DNA from: Hydractinia symbiolongicarpus
Lineage: Eukaryota; Cnidaria; Hydrozoa; Anthoathecata; Hydractiniidae
NCBI RefSeq assembly: GCF_029227915.1
Contig: NC_079887.1
Location: forward strand, 26,845,650 to 26,909,649
Direction: 5' to 3'
DNA length: 64,000 nucleotides
This document shows, one piece after another, positions 1 through 11,989 of the stretch (within the stretch, counting starts at the first letter, position 1; each line of letters starts with the position of its first letter). The notes beneath the pieces were generated by a model. That model was not told the DNA's origin. It did no database searches and saw only the letters and a program-made list of their open reading frames with translations. The position numbers were made by a program, and so were the translations under genes.

Positions 1-578
1 AGTCTCATGCGTTTTAGTGGTAAAAAAATAATTTAAAAAATCGTTCGGGAAATGAGTTTACTCCCTGGGTACTTTCTTTGTATACTTTTGACTATACGGG
101 CCAAGCCTGGATTTACGGGAAATCGCGGGTTTTCGTTTGCCGGCGATTAAACTTCTTTTATTCAGCGTCTCATCAAAAATGAAAACATTTTTAAAAACTA
201 CAAGTCTTATGGGTTTTAGTGGTGAAAAAATAATTTAAAAAATCGTTCTGGAAATGAGTTAACTCACAGGGTACTTTTTTGTATACATTCGACTATACGT
301 GCCAAGCCCGGGATTTACGGGAAATCGCGGGTTTTCGTTTGCCGGCGATTAAACTGCTTTTATTCAGCGTCTCATCAAAAATGAAAACATTTTTAAAAAC
401 TACAAGTCTGATGCGTTTTAGTGGTGAAAAAATAATTTAAAAAATCGTTGTGGAAATGAGTTTACTCACAGGGTACTTTCTTTGTATACATTCGACTATA
501 CGGGCCAAGCCCGGGATTAAGGGAAATCGCAGGTTTTCGTTTGCCGGCGATTAAACTTCTTTTATTCAGCGTCTCATC

Positions 579-596
579 AAAAATGAAAACATTTTT
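579..596 (+). other. Potential hairpin A of the monomer (AT stem)
   Basis: AAAAATG and CATTTTT form a seven-base-pair stem with an AAAA loop. Variants elsewhere change the closing pair next to the loop from G-C to G.T (AAATATGAAAATATTTT, for example near 5838-5856) and to A-T (AAATATAAAAATATTTT, for example near 13336-13352). Pairing at that position is therefore kept in those classes. The AAATA variants also introduce a T.T mismatch, and the AAAATAAAAACATTTT class makes an A.C mismatch, so the case for selection on structure is weak. A folding role is inference only. Confidence 0.55.
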
Positions 597-685
597 AAAA
601 ACTACAAGTCTTATGCGTTTTAGTGGTGAAAAAATAATTTAAAAAATCGTTCTGGAAATGAGTTTACTCGCAGGGTACTTTCTTT

Positions 686-703
686 GTATACATTCGACTA
701 TAC
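686..703 (+). other. Potential hairpin B of the monomer (GTATA/TATAC)
   Basis: GTATA at 686-690 pairs with TATAC at 699-703 around an eight-base loop. The stem is nearly invariant through the array. The loop is class-specific: CTTTTGAC, CATTCGAC or CATTAGAC. This is also the site where the Penelope-like element inserted in the inverted arm: its 14-bp flanking repeat covers most of this hairpin. Confidence 0.6.
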
Positions 704-711
704 GGGCCAAG

Positions 712-736
712 CCCGGGATTTACGGGAAATCGCGGG
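712..736 (+). other. Potential hairpin C of the monomer (GC-capped stem)
   Basis: CCCG 712-715 pairs with CGGG 733-736, and GATTT 717-721 pairs with AAATC 727-731. One G.G mismatch lies between the two stem parts and ACGGG forms the loop. It lies nine bases after hairpin B. A common variant class replaces TTTACGGG by TTTAGGG and CGCGGG by CGCAGG, which removes one base (202-bp monomers) and weakens the outer stem. It is the most stable predicted fold in the monomer by inspection. Confidence 0.65.
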
Positions 737-2813
737 TTTTCGTTTTCCGGCGATTAAACCTCTTTCATTAAGCGTCTCATCAAAAATGAAAACATATTTG
801 AAAACTACAAGTCTCATGCGTTTTAGTGGTGAAAAAGTAATTTAAAAAATCGTTCGGGAAATGAGTTTACTCCTTGGGTACTTTCTTTGTATACTTTTGA
901 CTATACGGGCCAAGCCTGGATTTACGGGAAATCGCGGGTTTTCGTTTGCCGGCGATTAAACTTCTTTTATTCAGCGTCTCATCAAAAATGAAAACATTTT
1001 TAAAAACTACAAGTCTTATGCATTTTAGTGGTGAAAAAGTAATTTAAAAAATCGTTCGGGAAATGAGTTTACTCCCTGGGTACTTTCTTTGTATACTTTT
1101 GACTATACGGGCCAAGCCGGGATTTACGGGAAATCGCGGGTTTTCGTTTGCCGGCGATTAAACTTCTTTTATTCAGCGTCTCATCAAAAATGAAAACATT
1201 TTTAAAAACTACAAGTCTGATGCGTTTTAGTGGTGAAAAAATAATTTAAAAAATCGTTCTGGAAATGAGTTTACTCACAGGGTACTTTCTTTGTATACAT
1301 TCGACTATACCGGCCAAGCCCGGGATTTACGGGAAATCGCGGGTTTTCGTTTTCCGGCGATTAAACCTCTTTCATTAAGCGTCTCATCAAAAATGAAAAC
1401 ATTTTTGAAAACTACAAGTCTCATGCGTTTTAGTGGTAAAAAAATAATTTAAAAAATCGTTCGGGAAATGAGTTTACTCCCTGGGTACTTTCTTTGTATA
1501 CTTTTGACTATACGGGCCAAGCCTGGATTTACGGGAAATCGCGGGTTTTCGTTTGCCGGCGATTAAACTTCTTTTATTCAGCGTCTCATCAAAAATGAAA
1601 ACATTTTTAAAAACTACAAGTCTTATGGGTTTTAGTGGTGAAAAAATAATTTAAAAAATCGTTCTGGAAATGAGTTAACTCACAGGGTACTTTTTTGTAT
1701 ACATTCGACTATACGTGCCAAGCCCGGGATTTACGGGAAATCGCGGGTTTTCGTTTGCCGGCGATTAAACTGCTTTTATTCAGCGTCTCATCAAAAATGA
1801 AAACATTTTTAAAAACTACAAGTCTGATGCGTTTTAGTGGTGAAAAAATAATTTAAAAAATCGTTGTGGAAATGAGTTTACTCACAGGGTACTTTCTTTG
1901 TATACATTCGACTATACGGGCCAAGCCCGGGATTAAGGGAAATCGCAGGTTTTCGTTTGCCGGCGATTAAACTTCTTTTATTCAGCGTCTCATCAAAAAT
2001 GAAAACATTTTTAAAAACTACAAGTCTTATGCGTTTTAGTGGTGAAAAAATAATTTAAAAAATCGTTCTGGAAATGAGTTTACTCGCAGGGTACTTTCTT
2101 TGTATACATTCGACTATACGTGCCAAGCCCGGGATTTAGGGAAATCGCAGGTTTTCGTTTGCCGGCGATTAAACTTCTTTTATTCAGCGTCTCATCAAAA
2201 ATGAAAACATTTTTAAAAACTACAAGTCTCATGCGTTTTAGTGGTGAAAAAGTAATTTAAAAAATCGTTCGGGAAATGAGTTTACTCCCTGGGTACTTTC
2301 TTTGTATACTTTTGACTATACGGGCCAAGCCGGGATTTACGGGAAATCGCGGGTTTTCGTTTGCCGGCGATTAAACTTCTTTTATTCAGCGTCTCATCAA
2401 AAATGAAAACATTTTTAAAAACTACAAGTCTTATGCGTTTTAGTAGTGAAAAAATAATTTAAAAAATCGTTCTGGAAATGAGTTTACTCACAGGGTACTT
2501 TCTTTGTATACATTCGACTATACGTGCCAAGCCCGGGATTAAGGGAAATCGCAGGTTTTCGTTTGCCGGCGATTAAAGTTCTTTTATTCAGCGTCTCATC
2601 AAAAATGAAAACATTTTTAAAAACTACAAGTCTGATGCGTTTTAGTGGTGAAAAAATAATTTAAAAAATCGTTCTGGAAATGAGTTTACTTACAGGGTAC
2701 TTTCTTTGTATACATTTGACTATACGTGCCAAGCCCGGGATTTAGGGAAATCGCAGGTTTTCGTTTGCCGGCGATTAAACTTCTTTTATTCAGCGTCTCA
2801 TCAAAAATGAAAA

Positions 2814-4431
2814 CATTTTCAAAAACTACAAGTCTCATGCATTTTAGTGGTGAAAAAGTAATTTAAAAAATCGTTCGGGAAATGAGTTTACTCCCTGGGT
2901 ACTTTCTTTGTATACTTTTGACTATACGGGCCAAGCCGGGATTTACGGGAAATCGCGGGTTTTCGTTTGCCGGCGATTAAACTTCTTTTATTCAGCGTCT
3001 CATCAAAAATGAAAACATTTTTAAAAACTACAAGTCTTATGCGTTTTAGTAGTGAAAAAATAATTCAAAAAATCGTTCTGGAAATGAGTTTACTCACAGG
3101 GTACTTTCTTTGTATACATTCGACTATACGTGCCAAGCCCGGGATTTAGGGAAATCGCAGGTTTTCGTTTGCCGGCGATTAAACTTCTTTTATTCAGCGT
3201 CTCATCAAAAATGAAAACATTTTTAAAAACTACAAGTCTGATGCGTTTTAGTGGTGAAAAAATAATTTATAAAATCGTTCTGGAAATGAGTTTACTCACA
3301 GGGTACTTTCTTTGTATACATTCGACTATACGGGCCAAGCCCGGGATTTACGGGAAATCGCGGGTTTTCGTTTTCCGGCGATTAAACCTCTTTCATTAAG
3401 CGTCTCATCAAAAATGAAAACATATTTGAAAACTACAAGTCTCATGCGTTTTAGTGGTGAAAAAGTAATTTAAAAAATCGTTCGGGAAATGAGTTTACTC
3501 CTTGGGTACTTTCTTTGTATACTTTTGACTATACGGGCCAAGCCTGGATTTACGGGAAATCGCGGGTTTTCGTTTGCCGGCGATTAAACTTCTTTTATTC
3601 AGCGTCTCATCAAAAATGAAAACATTTTCAAAAACTACAAGTCTCATGCATTTTAGTGGTGAAAAAGTAATTTAAAAAATCGTTCGGGAAATGAGTTTAC
3701 TCCCTGGGTACTTTCTTTGTATACTTTTGACTATACGGGCCAAGCCGGGATTTACGGGAAATCGCGGGTTTTCGTTTGCCGGCGATTAAACTTCTTTTAT
3801 TCAGCGTCTCATCAAAAATGAAAACATTTTTAAAAACTACAAGTCTTATGCGTTTTAGTAGTGAAAAAATAATTCAAAAAATCGTTCTGGAAATGAGTTT
3901 ACTCACAGGGTACTTTCTTTGTATACATTCGACTATACGTGCCAAGCCCGGGATTTAGGGAAATCGCAGGTTTTCGTTTGCCGGCGATTAAACTTCTTTT
4001 ATTCAGCGTCTCATCAAAAATGAAAACATTTTTAAAAACTACAAGTCTGATGCGTTTTAGTGGTGAAAAAATAATTTATAAAATCGTTCTGGAAATGAGT
4101 TTACTCACAGGGTACTTTCTTTGTATACATTCGACTATACGGGCCAAGCCCGGGATTTACGGGAAATCGCGGGTTTTCGTTTTCCGGCGATTAAACCTCT
4201 TTCATTAAGCGTCTCATCAAAAATGAAAACATATTTGAAAACTACAAGTCTCATGCGTTTTAGTGGTGAAAAAGTAATTTAAAAAATCGTTCGGGAAATG
4301 AGTTTACTCCTTGGGTACTTTCTTTGTATACTTTTGACTATACGGGCCAAGCCTGGATTTACGGGAAATCGCGGGTTTTCGTTTGCCGGCGATTAAACTT
4401 CTTTTATTCAGCGTCTCATCAAAAATGAAAA
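2814..4431 (+). repeat. Higher-order repeat: two adjacent 4-monomer (809 bp) copies
   Basis: Positions 2814-3622 and 3623-4431 appear identical by eye. Both begin with CATTTTCAAAAACTACAAG and CTCATGCATTTTAG and carry the same series of rare variants (AGTAGTGAAAAAATAATTC, TAATTTATAAAATCG, ACATATTTGAAAAC). The perfect match points to a very recent unequal exchange. Confidence 0.88.
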
Positions 4432-6744
4432 CATTTTTAAAAACTACAAGTCTTATGCATTTTAGTGGTGAAAAAGTAATTTAAAAAATCGTTCGGGAAA
4501 TGAGTTTACTCCCTGGGTACTTTCTTTGTATACTTTTGACTATACGGGCCAAGCCGGGATTTACGGGAAATCCCGGGTTTTCGTTTGCCGGCGATTAAAC
4601 TTCTTTTATTCAGCGTCTCATCAAAAATGAAAACATTTTTAAAAACTACAAGTCTGATGCGTTTTAGTGGTGAAAAAATAATTTAAAAAATCGTTCTGGA
4701 AATGAGTTTACTCACAGGGTACTTTCTTTGTATACATTCGACTATACGGGCCAAGCCCGGGATTTACGGGAAATCGCGGGTTTTCGTTTTCCGGCGATTA
4801 AACCTCTTTCATTAAGCGTCTCATCAAAAATGAAAACATTTTTGAAAACTACAAGTCTCATGCGTTTTAGTGGTAAAAAAATAATTTAAAAAATCGTTCG
4901 GAAAATGAGTTTACTCCCTGGGTACTTTCTTTGTATACTTTTGACTATACGGGCCAAGCCTGGATTTACGGGAAATCGCGGGTTTTCGTTTGCCGGCGAT
5001 TAAACTTCTTTTATTCAGCGTCTCATCAAAAATGAAAACATTTTTAAAAACTACAAGTCTTATGGGTTTTAGTGGTGAAAAAATAATTTAAAAAATCGTT
5101 CTGGAAATGAGTTAACTCACAGGGTACTTTTTTGTATACATTCGACTATACGTGCCAAGCCCGGGATTTACGGGAAATCGCGGGTTTTCGTTTGCCGGCG
5201 ATTAAACTGCTTTTATTCAGCGTCTCATCAAAAATGAAAACATTTTTAAAAACTACAAGTCTGATGCGTTTTAGTGGTGAAAAAATAATTTAAAAAATCG
5301 TTGTGGAAATGAGTTTACTCACAGGGTACTTTCTTTGTATACATTCGACTATACGGGCCAAGCCCGGGATTTACGGGAAATCGCGGGTTTTCGTTTTCCG
5401 GCGATTAAACCTCTTTCATTAAGCGTCTCATCAAAAATGAAAACATTTTTGAAAACTACAAGTCTCATGCGTTTTAGTGGTGAAAAAGTAATTTAAAAAA
5501 TCGTTCGGGAAATGAGTTTACTCCCTGGGTACTTCCTTTGTATACTTTTGACTATACGGGCCAAGCCGGGATTTACGGGAAATCGCGGGTTTTCGTTTGT
5601 CGGCGATTAAACTTCTTTTATTCAGCGTCTCATCAAAAATGAAAACATTTTTAAAAACTACAAGTCTTATGCGTTTTAGTGGTGAAAAAATAATTTAAAA
5701 AATCGTTCTGGAAATGAGTTTATTCACAGGGTACTTTCTTTGTATACTTTTGACTATACGGGCCGAGTCCGGGATTTAGGGAAATCGCAGGTTTTCGTTT
5801 GCCGGCGATTAAACTTCTTTTATTCAGCGTCTCATCAAATATGAAAATATTTTTGAAAACTACAAGTCTTATGCGTTTTAGTGGTGAAAAAATAATTGAA
5901 AAAATCGTTCTGGAAATGAGTTTACTCACAGGGTACTTTCTTTGTATACATTCGACCATACGTGCAAAGCCCGGGATTTAGGGAAATCTCAGGTTTTCGT
6001 TTGCCGGCGATTAAACTTTTTTTATTCAGCGTCTCATCAAAAATGAAAACATTTTTAAAAACTACAAGTCTGATGCGTTTTAGTGGTGAAAAAATAATTT
6101 CAAAAATCGTTCTGGAAATGAGTTTACTCCCTGGGTACTTCCTTTGTATACTTTTGACTATACGGGCCAAGCCAGGATTTACGTGAAATCGCGTGTTTTC
6201 GTTTGCCGGCGATTAAACGTCTTTTATTCAGCGTCTCATCAAAAATGAAAACATTTTTAAAAACTACAAGTCTCATGCGTTTTAGTGGTGAAAAAATAAT
6301 TTAAAAAATCGTTCTGGAAATGAGTTAACTCACAGGGTACTTTCTTTGTATACATTCGACTATACGTGCCAAGCCCGGGATTTACGGGAAATCGCGGGTT
6401 TTCGTTTGCCGGCGTTTAAACTGCTTTTATTTAGCGTCTCATCAAAAATGAAAACATTTATAAAAACTACAAGTCTTATGCGTTTTAGTGGTGAAAAAAT
6501 AATTTAAAAAATCGTTCTGGAAATGAGTTAACTCACAGGGTACTTTCTTTGTATACATTCGACTATACGTGCCAAGCCCGGGATTTACGGGAAATCGCGG
6601 GTTTTCGTTTGCCGGCGATTAAACTGCTTTTATTCAGCGTCTCATCAAAAATGAAAACATTCTTGAAAACTACAAGTCTCATGCGTTTTAGTGGTGAAAA
6701 AGTAATTTAAAAATCGTTCGGGAAATGAGTTCACTCCCTGGGTA

Positions 6745-6849
6745 CTTTCTTTGTATACTTTTGACTATACGGGCCAAGCCCGGGATTTACTGGAAATCTT
6801 TCTTGCATACTTTTGACTATACGGGCCGAGTCCGGGATTTACGAGAAAT
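6745..6849 (+). repeat. Enlarged monomer with 53-bp internal duplication (copy 1)
   Basis: The block from CTTTCTTTGTATAC through GGGATTTAC.GGAAAT (6745-6797) is repeated directly at 6798-6849. Hairpins B and C are therefore present twice in one monomer. The second copy reads CTTTCTTGCATAC and has the GGGCCGAGTCCGGG class in place of GGGCCAAGCCCGGG, so the two halves came from different monomer classes. The monomer is about 255 bp long. Confidence 0.85.
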
Positions 6850-7403
6850 CGCGCATTTTCGTTTGCCGGCGATTAAACTTCTTTTATTCAGCGTCCCATC
6901 AAATATGAAAACATTTTTGAAAACTACAAGTCTCATGCGTTTTAGTGGTGAAAAAATAATTTAAAAAATCGTTCGGGAAATTTGTTTACTCCCTGGGTAC
7001 TTTCTTGTATACTTTTGACTATACGGGCAGAGTCCGGGATTTACGGGAAATCGCGGATTTTCGTTTGCCGGCGATTAAACTTCTTTTATTCAGCGTCTCA
7101 TCAAAAATGAAAACATTTTTAAAAACTACAAGTCTCATGCATTTTAGTGGTGAAGTAATAATTTAAAAAATCGTTCGGGAAATGAGTTTACTCCCTGGGT
7201 ACTTCCTTTGTATACTTTTGACTATACGGGCCAAGCCCGGGATTTACGGGAAATCGCAGGTTTTCGTTTGCCGGCGATTAAACTTCTTTTATTCAGCGTC
7301 TCATCAAAAATGAAAACATTCTTGAAAACTACAAGTCTCATGCGTTTTAGTGGTGAAAAAGTAATTTAAAAATCGTTCGGGAAATGAGTTCACTCCCTGG
7401 GTA

Positions 7404-7509
7404 CTTTCTTTGTATACTTTTGACTATACGGGCCAAGCCCGGGATTTACGGGAAATCTTTCTTGTATACTTTTGACTATACGGGCCGAGTCCGGGATTTA
7501 TGGGAAATC
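7404..7509 (+). repeat. Enlarged monomer with 53-bp internal duplication (copy 2)
   Basis: Same structure and breakpoint as the copy near 6745, with second-half start CTTTCTTGTATAC. It lies 659 bases downstream, equal to three ordinary monomers plus the extra 53 bases, so the variant was spread by block duplication and not formed anew. Confidence 0.85.
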
Positions 7510-8467
7510 GCGGATTTTCGTTTGCCGGCGATTAAACTTCTTTTATTCAGCGTCCCATCAAATATGAAAACATTTTTGAAAACTACAAGTCTCATGCGTT
7601 TTAGTGGTGAAAAAATAATTTAAAAAATCGTTCTGGAAATTTGTTTACTCCCTGGGTACTTTCTTGTATACTTTTGACTATACGGGCAGAGTCCGGGATT
7701 TACGGGAAATCGCGGATTTTCGTTTGCCGGCGATTAAACTTCTTTTATTCAGCGTCTCATCAAAAATGAAAACATTTTTAAAAACTACAAGTCTCATGCG
7801 TTTTAGTGGTGAAATAATAATTTAAAAAATCGTTCGGGAAATGAGTTTACTCCCTGGGTACTTCCTTTGTATACTTTTGACTATACGGGCCAAGCCGGGA
7901 TTTACGGGAAATCGCGGGTTTTCGTTTGCCGGCGATTAAACTTCTTTTATTCAGCGTCTCATCAAAAATGAAAACATTTTTAAAAACTACAAGTCTTATG
8001 CCTTTTAGTGGTGAAAAAATAATTTAAAAAATCGTTCTGGAAATGAGTTAACTCCCTGGGTACTTTCTTTGCATACTTTTGACTATACGGGCCGAGTCCA
8101 GGATTTACGGGAAATTGCGGATTTTCGTTTGCCGGCGATTAAACTTCTTTTATTCAGCGTCCCATCAAATATGAAAATATTTTTGAAAACTACAAGTCTC
8201 ATGCGTTTTAGTGGTGAAATAATAATTTAAAAAATCGTTCGGGAAATGAGTTTACTCCCTGGGTACTTCCTTTGTATACTTTTGACTATACGGGCCAAGC
8301 CCGGGATTTACGGGAAATCGCAGGTTTTCGTTTGCCGGCGATTAAACTTCTTTTATTCAGCGTCTCATCAAAAATGAAAACATTCTTGAAAACTACAAGT
8401 CTCATGCGTTTTAGTGGTGAAAAAGTAATTTAAAAATCGTTCGGGAAATGAGTTCACTCCCTGGGTA

Positions 8468-8573
8468 CTTTCTTTGTATACTTTTGACTATACGGGCCAA
8501 GCCCGGAATTTGCGGGAAATCTTTCTTGTATACTTTTGACTATACGGGCCTAGTCCGGGATTTACGGGAAATC
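8468..8573 (+). repeat. Enlarged monomer with 53-bp internal duplication (copy 3)
   Basis: Same duplication as the earlier copies, with private changes CCCGGAATTTGCGGG and GGGCCTAGTCCGGG. These show some divergence since the enlarged monomer was copied. Confidence 0.83.
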
Positions 8574-9936
8574 GCGGATTTTCGTTTGCCGGCGATTAAA
8601 CTTCTTTTATTCAGCGTCCCATCAAATATGAAAACATTTTTAAAAACTACAAGTCTCATGCGTTTTAGTGGTGAAAAAATAATTTAAAAAATCGTTCGGG
8701 AAATTTGTTTACTCCCTGGGTACTTTCTTGTATACTTTTGACTATACGGGCAGAGTCCGGGATTTACGGGAAATCGCGGATTTTCGTTTGCCGGAAATTA
8801 AACTTCTTTTATTCAGCGTCTCATCAAAAATGAAAACATTTTTAAAAACTACAAGTCTCGTGCGTTTTAGTGGTGAAATAATAATTTAAAAAATCGTTCG
8901 GGAAATGAGTTTACTCCCTGGGTACTTCCTTTGTATACTTTTGACTATACGGGCCAAGCCGGGATTTACGGGAAATCGCGGGTTTTCGTTTGGCGGCGAT
9001 TAAACTTCTTTTATTCAGCGTCTCATCAAAAATGAAAACATTTTTAAAAACTACAAGTCTTATGCCTTTTAGTGGTGAAAAAATAATTTAAAAAATCGTT
9101 CTGGAAATGAGTTAACTCCCTGGGTACTTTCTTTGCATACTTTTGACTATACGGGCCGAGTCCAGGATTTACGGGAAATCGCAGATTTTCGTTTGCCGGC
9201 GATTAAACTTCTTTTATTCAGCGTCCCATCAAATATGAAAATATTTTTGAAAACTACAAGTCTGATGCGTTTTAGTGGTGAAAAAATAATTTCAAAAATC
9301 GTTCTGGAAATGAGTTTACTCCCTGGGTACTTCCTTTGTATACTTTTGACTATACGGGCCAAGCCAGGATTTACGTGAAATCGCGTGTTTTCGTTTGCCG
9401 GCGATTAAACGTCTTTTATTCAGCGTCTCATCAAAAATGAAAACATTTTTAAAAACTACAAGTCTCATGCGTTTTAGTGGTGAAAAAATAATTTAAAAAA
9501 TCGTTCTGGAAATGAGTTAACTCACAGGGTACTTTCTTTGTATACATTCGACTATACGTGCCAAGCCCGGGATTTACGGGAAATCGCGGGTTTTCGTTTG
9601 CCGGCGATTAAACTGCTTTTATTCAGCGTCTCATCAAAAATGAAAACATTTTTAAAAACTACAAGTCTTATGCGTTTTAGTGGTGAAAAAATAATTTAAA
9701 AAATCGTTCTGGAAATGAGTTAACTCACAGGGTACTTTCTTTGTATACATTCGACTATACGTGCCAAGCCCGGGATTTACGGGAAATCGCGGGTTTTCGT
9801 TTGCCGGCGATTAAACTGCTTTTATTCAGCGTCTCATCAAAAATGAAAACATTCTTGAAAACTCCAAGTCTCATGCGTTTTAGTGGTGAAAAAGTAATTT
9901 AAAAATCGTTCGGGAAATGAGTTCACTCCCTGGGTA

Positions 9937-10042
9937 CTTTCTTTGTATACTTTTGACTATACGGGCAAAGCCCGGGATTTACGGGAAATCTTTCTTGTAT
10001 ACTTTTGACTATACGGGCCGAGTCCGGGATTTACGGGAAATC
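9937..10042 (+). repeat. Enlarged monomer with 53-bp internal duplication (copy 4)
   Basis: Same duplication and breakpoint again, with a GGGCAAAGCCCGGG change in the first half. It is the last copy of this variant that I see in the forward arm. Confidence 0.83.
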
Positions 10043-11989
10043 GCGGATTTTCGTTTGCCGGCGATTAAACTTCTTTTATTCAGCGTGCCATCAAATATGA
10101 AAACATTTTTGAAAACTACAAGTCTCATGCGTTTTAGTGGTGAAAAAATAATTTAAAAAATCGTTCGGGAAATGAGTTTACTTCCTGGGTACTTTCTTGT
10201 ATACTTTTGACTATACGGGCCGAGTCCGGGATTTACGGGAAATCGCGGATTTTCGTTTGCCGGCGATTAAACTTCTTTTATTCAGCGTCCCATCAAATAT
10301 GAAAACATTTTTAAAAACTACAAGTCTTATGCCTTTTAGTGGTGAAAAAATATATTAAAAAATCGTTCTGGAAATGAGTTAACTCCCTGGGTACTTTATT
10401 TGCATACTTTTGACTATACGGGCCGAGTCCAGGATTTACGGGAAATCGCAGGTTTTCGTTTGCCGGCGATTAAACTTCTTTTATTCAGCGTCTCATCAAA
10501 AATGAAAACATTTTTGAAAACTACAAGTCTCATGCGTTTTAGTGGTAAAAAAATAATTTAAAAAATCGTTCGGGAAATGAGTTTACTCCCTGGGTACTTT
10601 CTTGTATACTTTTGACTATACGGGCCGAGTCCGGGATTTACGGGAAATCGCGGATTTTCGTTTGCCGGCGATTAAACTTCTTTTATTCAGCGTCCCATCA
10701 AATATGAAAATATTTTTGAAAACTACAAGTCTTATGCGTTTTAGTGGTGAAAAAATAATTGAAAAAATCGTTCTGGAAATGAGTTTACTCACAGGGTACT
10801 TTCTTTGTATACATTCGACTATACGTGCCAAGCCCGGTATTTAGGGAAATCGCAGGTTTTCGTTTGCCGGCGATTAAACTTCTTTTATTCAGCGTCTCAT
10901 CAAAAATGAAAACATTTTTAAAAACTACAAGTCTGATGCGTTTTAGTGGTGAAAAAATAATTTAAAAAATCGTTCTGGAAATGAGTTTACTCACAGGGTA
11001 CTTTCTTTGTATACATTCGACTATACGGGCCAAGCCCGGGATTTACGAGAAATCGCGGGTTTTCGTTTTCCGGCGATTAAACCTCTTTCATCAAACGTCT
11101 CATCAAAAATGAAAACATTTTTGAAAACTACAAGTCTCATGCGTTTTAGTGGTGAAAAAGTAATTTAAAAAATCGTTCGGGAATTAAGTTTACTCCCTGG
11201 GTACTTTCTTTGTATACTTTTGACTATACGGGCCAAGCCGGGATTTACGGGAAATCGCGGGTTTTCGTTTGCCGGCGATTAAACTTCTTTTATTCAGCGT
11301 CTCATCAAAAATGAAAACATTTTTAAAAACTACAAGTCTTATGCGTTTTAGTGGTCAAAAAATAATTTAAAAAATCGTTCTGGAAATGAGTTTACTCACA
11401 GGGTACTTTCTTTGTATACATTCGACTATACGTGCCAAGCCCGGGATTTAGGGAAATCGCAGGTTTTCGTTTGCCGGCGATTAAACTTCTTTTATACAGC
11501 GTCTCATCAAAAATGAAAACATTTATAAAAACTACAAGTCTGATGCGTTTTAGTGGTGAAAAAATAATTTAAAAAATCGTTCGGGAAATGAGTTTACTCC
11601 CTGGGTACTTTCTTTGTATACTTTTGACTATACGGGCCGAGTCCGGGATTTACGGGAAATCGCGGATTTTCGTTTTCCGGCGATTAAACTTCTTTTTTTC
11701 AGCGTCCCATCAAATATGAAAATATTTTTGAAAACTACAAGTCTCATGCGTTTAGTGGTAAAAAAATAATATAAAAAATCGTTCGAGAAATGAGTTTACT
11801 CCCTGGGTACTTTCTTTGTATACTTTTGACTATACGGGCCAAGCCCAGGATTTACGGGAAATCGCGGGTTTTCGTTTGCCGGCGATTAAACTTCTTTTAT
11901 TCAGCGTCTCATCAAAAATGAAAACATTTTTAAAAACTACAAGTCTTATGCGTTTTAGTGGTGAAAAAATAATTAAAAAAATCGTTCCG

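Larger units (their letters stand above)
550..752 (+). repeat. Representative satellite monomer
   Basis: One 203-base unit taken from ATTAAAC to the next ATTAAAC, given as a reference copy because the true monomer start is arbitrary. It holds three potential hairpins: 579-596, 686-703 and 712-736. Between the first and second lies the A/T-rich tract around TGGTGAAAAAATAATTTAAA, the most length-variable part of the monomer. Elsewhere it changes to GAAAAAAAAAATTAAAA, GAAATAATAATTT or GTAAAAAAATAATATAAA. The segment following the second hairpin contains the palindrome GCCGGC. Confidence 0.9.
1..2109 (+). repeat. Higher-order repeat: 7-monomer (1416 bp) offset duplication
   Basis: The segment from position 1 to about 693 recurs at 1417 to about 2109 with the same private variants: CTTATGGGTTTTAG, GAGTTAACTCACAGGG followed by a shortened ACTTTTTTGTATAC, and CCCGGGATTAAGGG. 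After about 700 the copies diverge. A third related copy of the same variants starts near 4854, with CTTATGGG near 5061, about 24 monomers from the first. Confidence 0.85.
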
